From Niveispirillum fermenti (lineage in GTDB: Bacteria > Pseudomonadota > Alphaproteobacteria > Azospirillales > Azospirillaceae): a DNA stretch of 64,000 bases. The notes beneath the pieces are model-generated. The model had not been told where the DNA came from and did no database searches. It saw only the letters and a program-made list of their open reading frames with translations. Location: the NCBI RefSeq assembly GCF_048066175.1, contig NZ_JBLTXA010000012.1, positions 79,796-143,795 of the forward strand, in the 5' to 3' direction. This document shows, in pieces, positions 62,297 to 64,000 of this stretch. How positions within the stretch are numbered: position 1 is the stretch's first letter; each line of letters begins with the position of its first letter. A program made the translations under genes and the position numbers.

Positions 62297-63925
62297 TTGA
62301 CCATCACCTTTTCCGAACTCGCCCTTCCCAGCCACCTGATGCAGGCCGTGGCCGAACTGGGCTACACCACCCCCACCCCCATTCAGGCCCAGGCCATTCC
62401 CGCCGCCCTTGCCGGCAGCGATGTGGTGGCTTCCGCCAATACCGGCACGGGCAAGACGGCGGCCTTCGTGCTGCCGGCGCTTGCTCGCATCGCCGCATCG
62501 CCCCGTCAGGCCGGGTCCTGGGGTCCGCGCGTGCTGGTGCTGACACCGACCCGCGAGCTGGCCAGCCAGGTGCTGGACCAGGTTCGCCTGCTGTCGAAGT
62601 TCGGCCGCATCCAGACGGGTTCGGTGCTGGGCGGCATGCCCTACCGCGCCCAGATCGAGATGCTGCGCCGGCGCGCCGACCTGATCGTTGCCACGCCGGG
62701 CCGTCTGATCGACCACCTGGAAAATGGCAAGGTCGACCTGACCTGTGTCGAGATGCTGGTGCTGGACGAAGCCGACCGTATGCTGGACATGGGCTTCCGC
62801 GATGCGGTGGAACAGATTTCGGGCGCCTGCCCGGAAGGCCGTCAGACGCTGCTGTTCACCGCCACCCTGGATCGTACCGCCGAAAAGCTGGCCAGCGCGC
62901 TGACCCGCGACCCCGTGCGTGTCGACGTGGCCGGCAAGGCCGTGACGAACACCGCCATCGAACAGCGCTGGCTGCGCGCCGACGGGCTGGACCACAAGCA
63001 CAAGCTGCTGGGCCGCCTGCTGGAGGATGAGGCGTTCGGCAAGGGCATCGTCTTCGTCGCGACCAAGGCCGATTGCGACAGCATGGCCGATCTTCTGTCG
63101 GAACAGGGCCATCGCGCCATGCCGCTGCATGGCGACATGCAGCAGCGCGAGCGCAACCGCGTCGTGCAGTGGCTGCGTGACGGCCGCATCAATGTGCTGG
63201 TCGCCACAGATGTGGCCGCCCGTGGCATCGACATTTCCGACCTGTCGCACGTCATCAATTTCGATCTGCCGCGCGTGGCGGAGGATTATGTCCATCGCAT
63301 CGGCCGTACCGGCCGGGCCGGTGCGACCGGCGTGTCCTACAGCCTGTTCACCCGCACCGACCGCAATCTGGTCCGTGCGATCGAACAATATACGGGCCAG
63401 CCGCATGTCCAGACCACCCTGCCGGGCCTGGAACCCCTGCCGGAGCAGGACCGCAAGCCCCGCTTTGGCAACAAGCCCTATGGCAACAAGGGCGGCCATG
63501 GCGGCAAGCCGTTCGGCAAGGGCGGCTGGAACGGCGAACGCCGGGAAGGCGGCTGGCAGGGTGAGCGCCGCGAGCGTCGTCCCGACCGGTTCCACGGCGA
63601 TGCCGCCCCGGCTCAGGCCGAGGGCGACCGTCCGCAGCGCGCCTGGCGCCCCGACGCCAATCCGGTTGGCGGGGGAGAGGGCTTTGCCGGTGGGGAACGC
63701 GGCCAACGCGGTCCGCATCCCCACAAGGCCAATCCCTACAAGCCGCATGCCGGGAAGGGCCGGCCGCATGGCCATGGCGGTGAGGGCCGCGCCGACTTCC
63801 GCGGCGATGGCCACAATGCCGGCGAGGGCCGCCGCGAGTTCCGCGGCGAACGCCGTGGCGGTGAGAACCGTGAGGCCAATGGTGGGCAGGCACCGGCGCG
63901 CCGGCCGTTCCGTCAGCCGGGCTGA
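62297..63925 (+). CDS. DEAD-box RNA helicase with Gly/Arg-rich tail
   Basis: 542 residues from a proposed TTG start (GAAGAAGG upstream, then TITFSELALPSHLM); the frame is open to an ATG at 62171, but the extra residues look non-native. Q-motif YTTPTPIQAQAIP, Walker A ANTGTGKT, PTRELA, TPGRLIDHL, DEAD in LDEADRMLD, motif III as TAT (not SAT), GRTGRAG-containing motif VI HRIGRTGRAG. The tail (about 395-542) is rich in Gly, Arg, His and Lys (RGG-like) and likely binds RNA. Related to RhlE-type helicases in ribosome assembly or cold adaptation. Confidence 0.94.
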   Translation: MTITFSELALPSHLMQAVAELGYTTPTPIQAQAIPAALAGSDVVASANTGTGKTAAFVLPALARIAASPRQAGSWGPRVLVLTPTRELASQVLDQVRLLSKFGRIQTGSVLGGMPYRAQIEMLRRRADLIVATPGRLIDHLENGKVDLTCVEMLVLDEADRMLDMGFRDAVEQISGACPEGRQTLLFTATLDRTAEKLASALTRDPVRVDVAGKAVTNTAIEQRWLRADGLDHKHKLLGRLLEDEAFGKGIVFVATKADCDSMADLLSEQGHRAMPLHGDMQQRERNRVVQWLRDGRINVLVATDVAARGIDISDLSHVINFDLPRVAEDYVHRIGRTGRAGATGVSYSLFTRTDRNLVRAIEQYTGQPHVQTTLPGLEPLPEQDRKPRFGNKPYGNKGGHGGKPFGKGGWNGERREGGWQGERRERRPDRFHGDAAPAQAEGDRPQRAWRPDANPVGGGEGFAGGERGQRGPHPHKANPYKPHAGKGRPHGHGGEGRADFRGDGHNAGEGRREFRGERRGGENREANGGQAPARRPFRQPG

Positions 63926-63928
63926 CGC

Positions 63929-63976
63929 TTTCCGGTCACTGGAGCGTGTTTCCGGTGACCGGAAACCGCTCCAGGC
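63929..63976. other. Hairpin downstream of the helicase gene
   Basis: TTTCCGGTCAC (63929-63939) pairs with GTGACCGGAAA (63955-63965). An overlapping alternative pairs CTGGAGCG with CGCTCCAG. It is a likely terminator, or the first hairpin of another structured repeat cut by the window end. Confidence 0.45.
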
Positions 63977-64000
63977 TTTCGTTTTCCGCAAGCGCCAGCG

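Noticed and set aside
61778..63991. Roughly 740-codon upstream extension of the LicD-like frame
   Set aside because: It is antisense to the DEAD-box helicase; the protein-like part begins near 61777.

Overview
The window is GC-rich, tightly packed chromosomal DNA of an alphaproteobacterium. Gene orders such as gltX-comEC, ruvC-ruvA-ruvB-ybgC-tolQRAB-pal-cpoB-tilS-ftsH-folP-glmM, a phasin gene and a bacterial sphingolipid locus suggest Rhodospirillales, probably an Azospirillum/Niveispirillum-like family. That placement is inferred from gene order and protein style; no rRNA is present. I saw no tRNA, rRNA, CRISPR array, transposase or phage gene.

Layout. 0-13 kb: housekeeping genes, mostly on the minus strand (citrate synthase, glutamyl-tRNA synthetase, ComEC, a GST, a chemotaxis receptor, a sensor kinase, moaE/moaD, pgsA, uvrC). 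13-24 kb: phasin, a helix-turn-helix/disordered-tail protein, a secreted unknown, an MBL hydrolase with a small divergent gene, an OmpA-like porin with a polyproline hinge, a divergent pair of LuxR-type response regulators around an AT-rich palindromic promoter region, and pmbA. 24-42 kb: the conserved core (yajQ, fabI, yebC, ruvCAB, ybgC, the Tol-Pal envelope machine, tilS, ftsH, folP, glmM, thiD). 41.7-46 kb: a TonB receptor / His-rich PepSY / DUF2946 metal-related set on the minus strand. 46-48.5 kb: a pseudouridine synthase, a TauE/SafE permease and MlaA.

48.6-55.7 kb is the first accessory region of interest. It holds a polysaccharide-type flippase, a CDP-glycerol glycerophosphotransferase-like protein, a fatty acyl-AMP ligase, an NAD-dependent epimerase/reductase, an acyl carrier protein and serine palmitoyltransferase. 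The last four match the known bacterial ceramide pathway; the first two could serve head-group addition and export. After a TonB siderophore receptor plus PiuC hydroxylase comes a minus-strand operon with 4-bp overlaps (58.9-61.8 kb): a TPR-LicD-like nucleotidyl/phosphotransferase, a TagD-like cytidylyltransferase and a uroporphyrinogen-decarboxylase-like protein. I know of no described pathway that uses this trio, and it is the best candidate for an undescribed system. The window ends with a DEAD-box helicase carrying a basic Gly/Arg-rich tail.

Between genes there is a family of structured extragenic repeats. Three copies lie at 14.3, 26.6 and 58.9 kb, all at gene 3' ends, with paired base changes between copies. 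The ruvC-ruvA gap is almost entirely made of dyads. Start sites were chosen by ribosome-binding site and family alignment from memory, so several are tentative.
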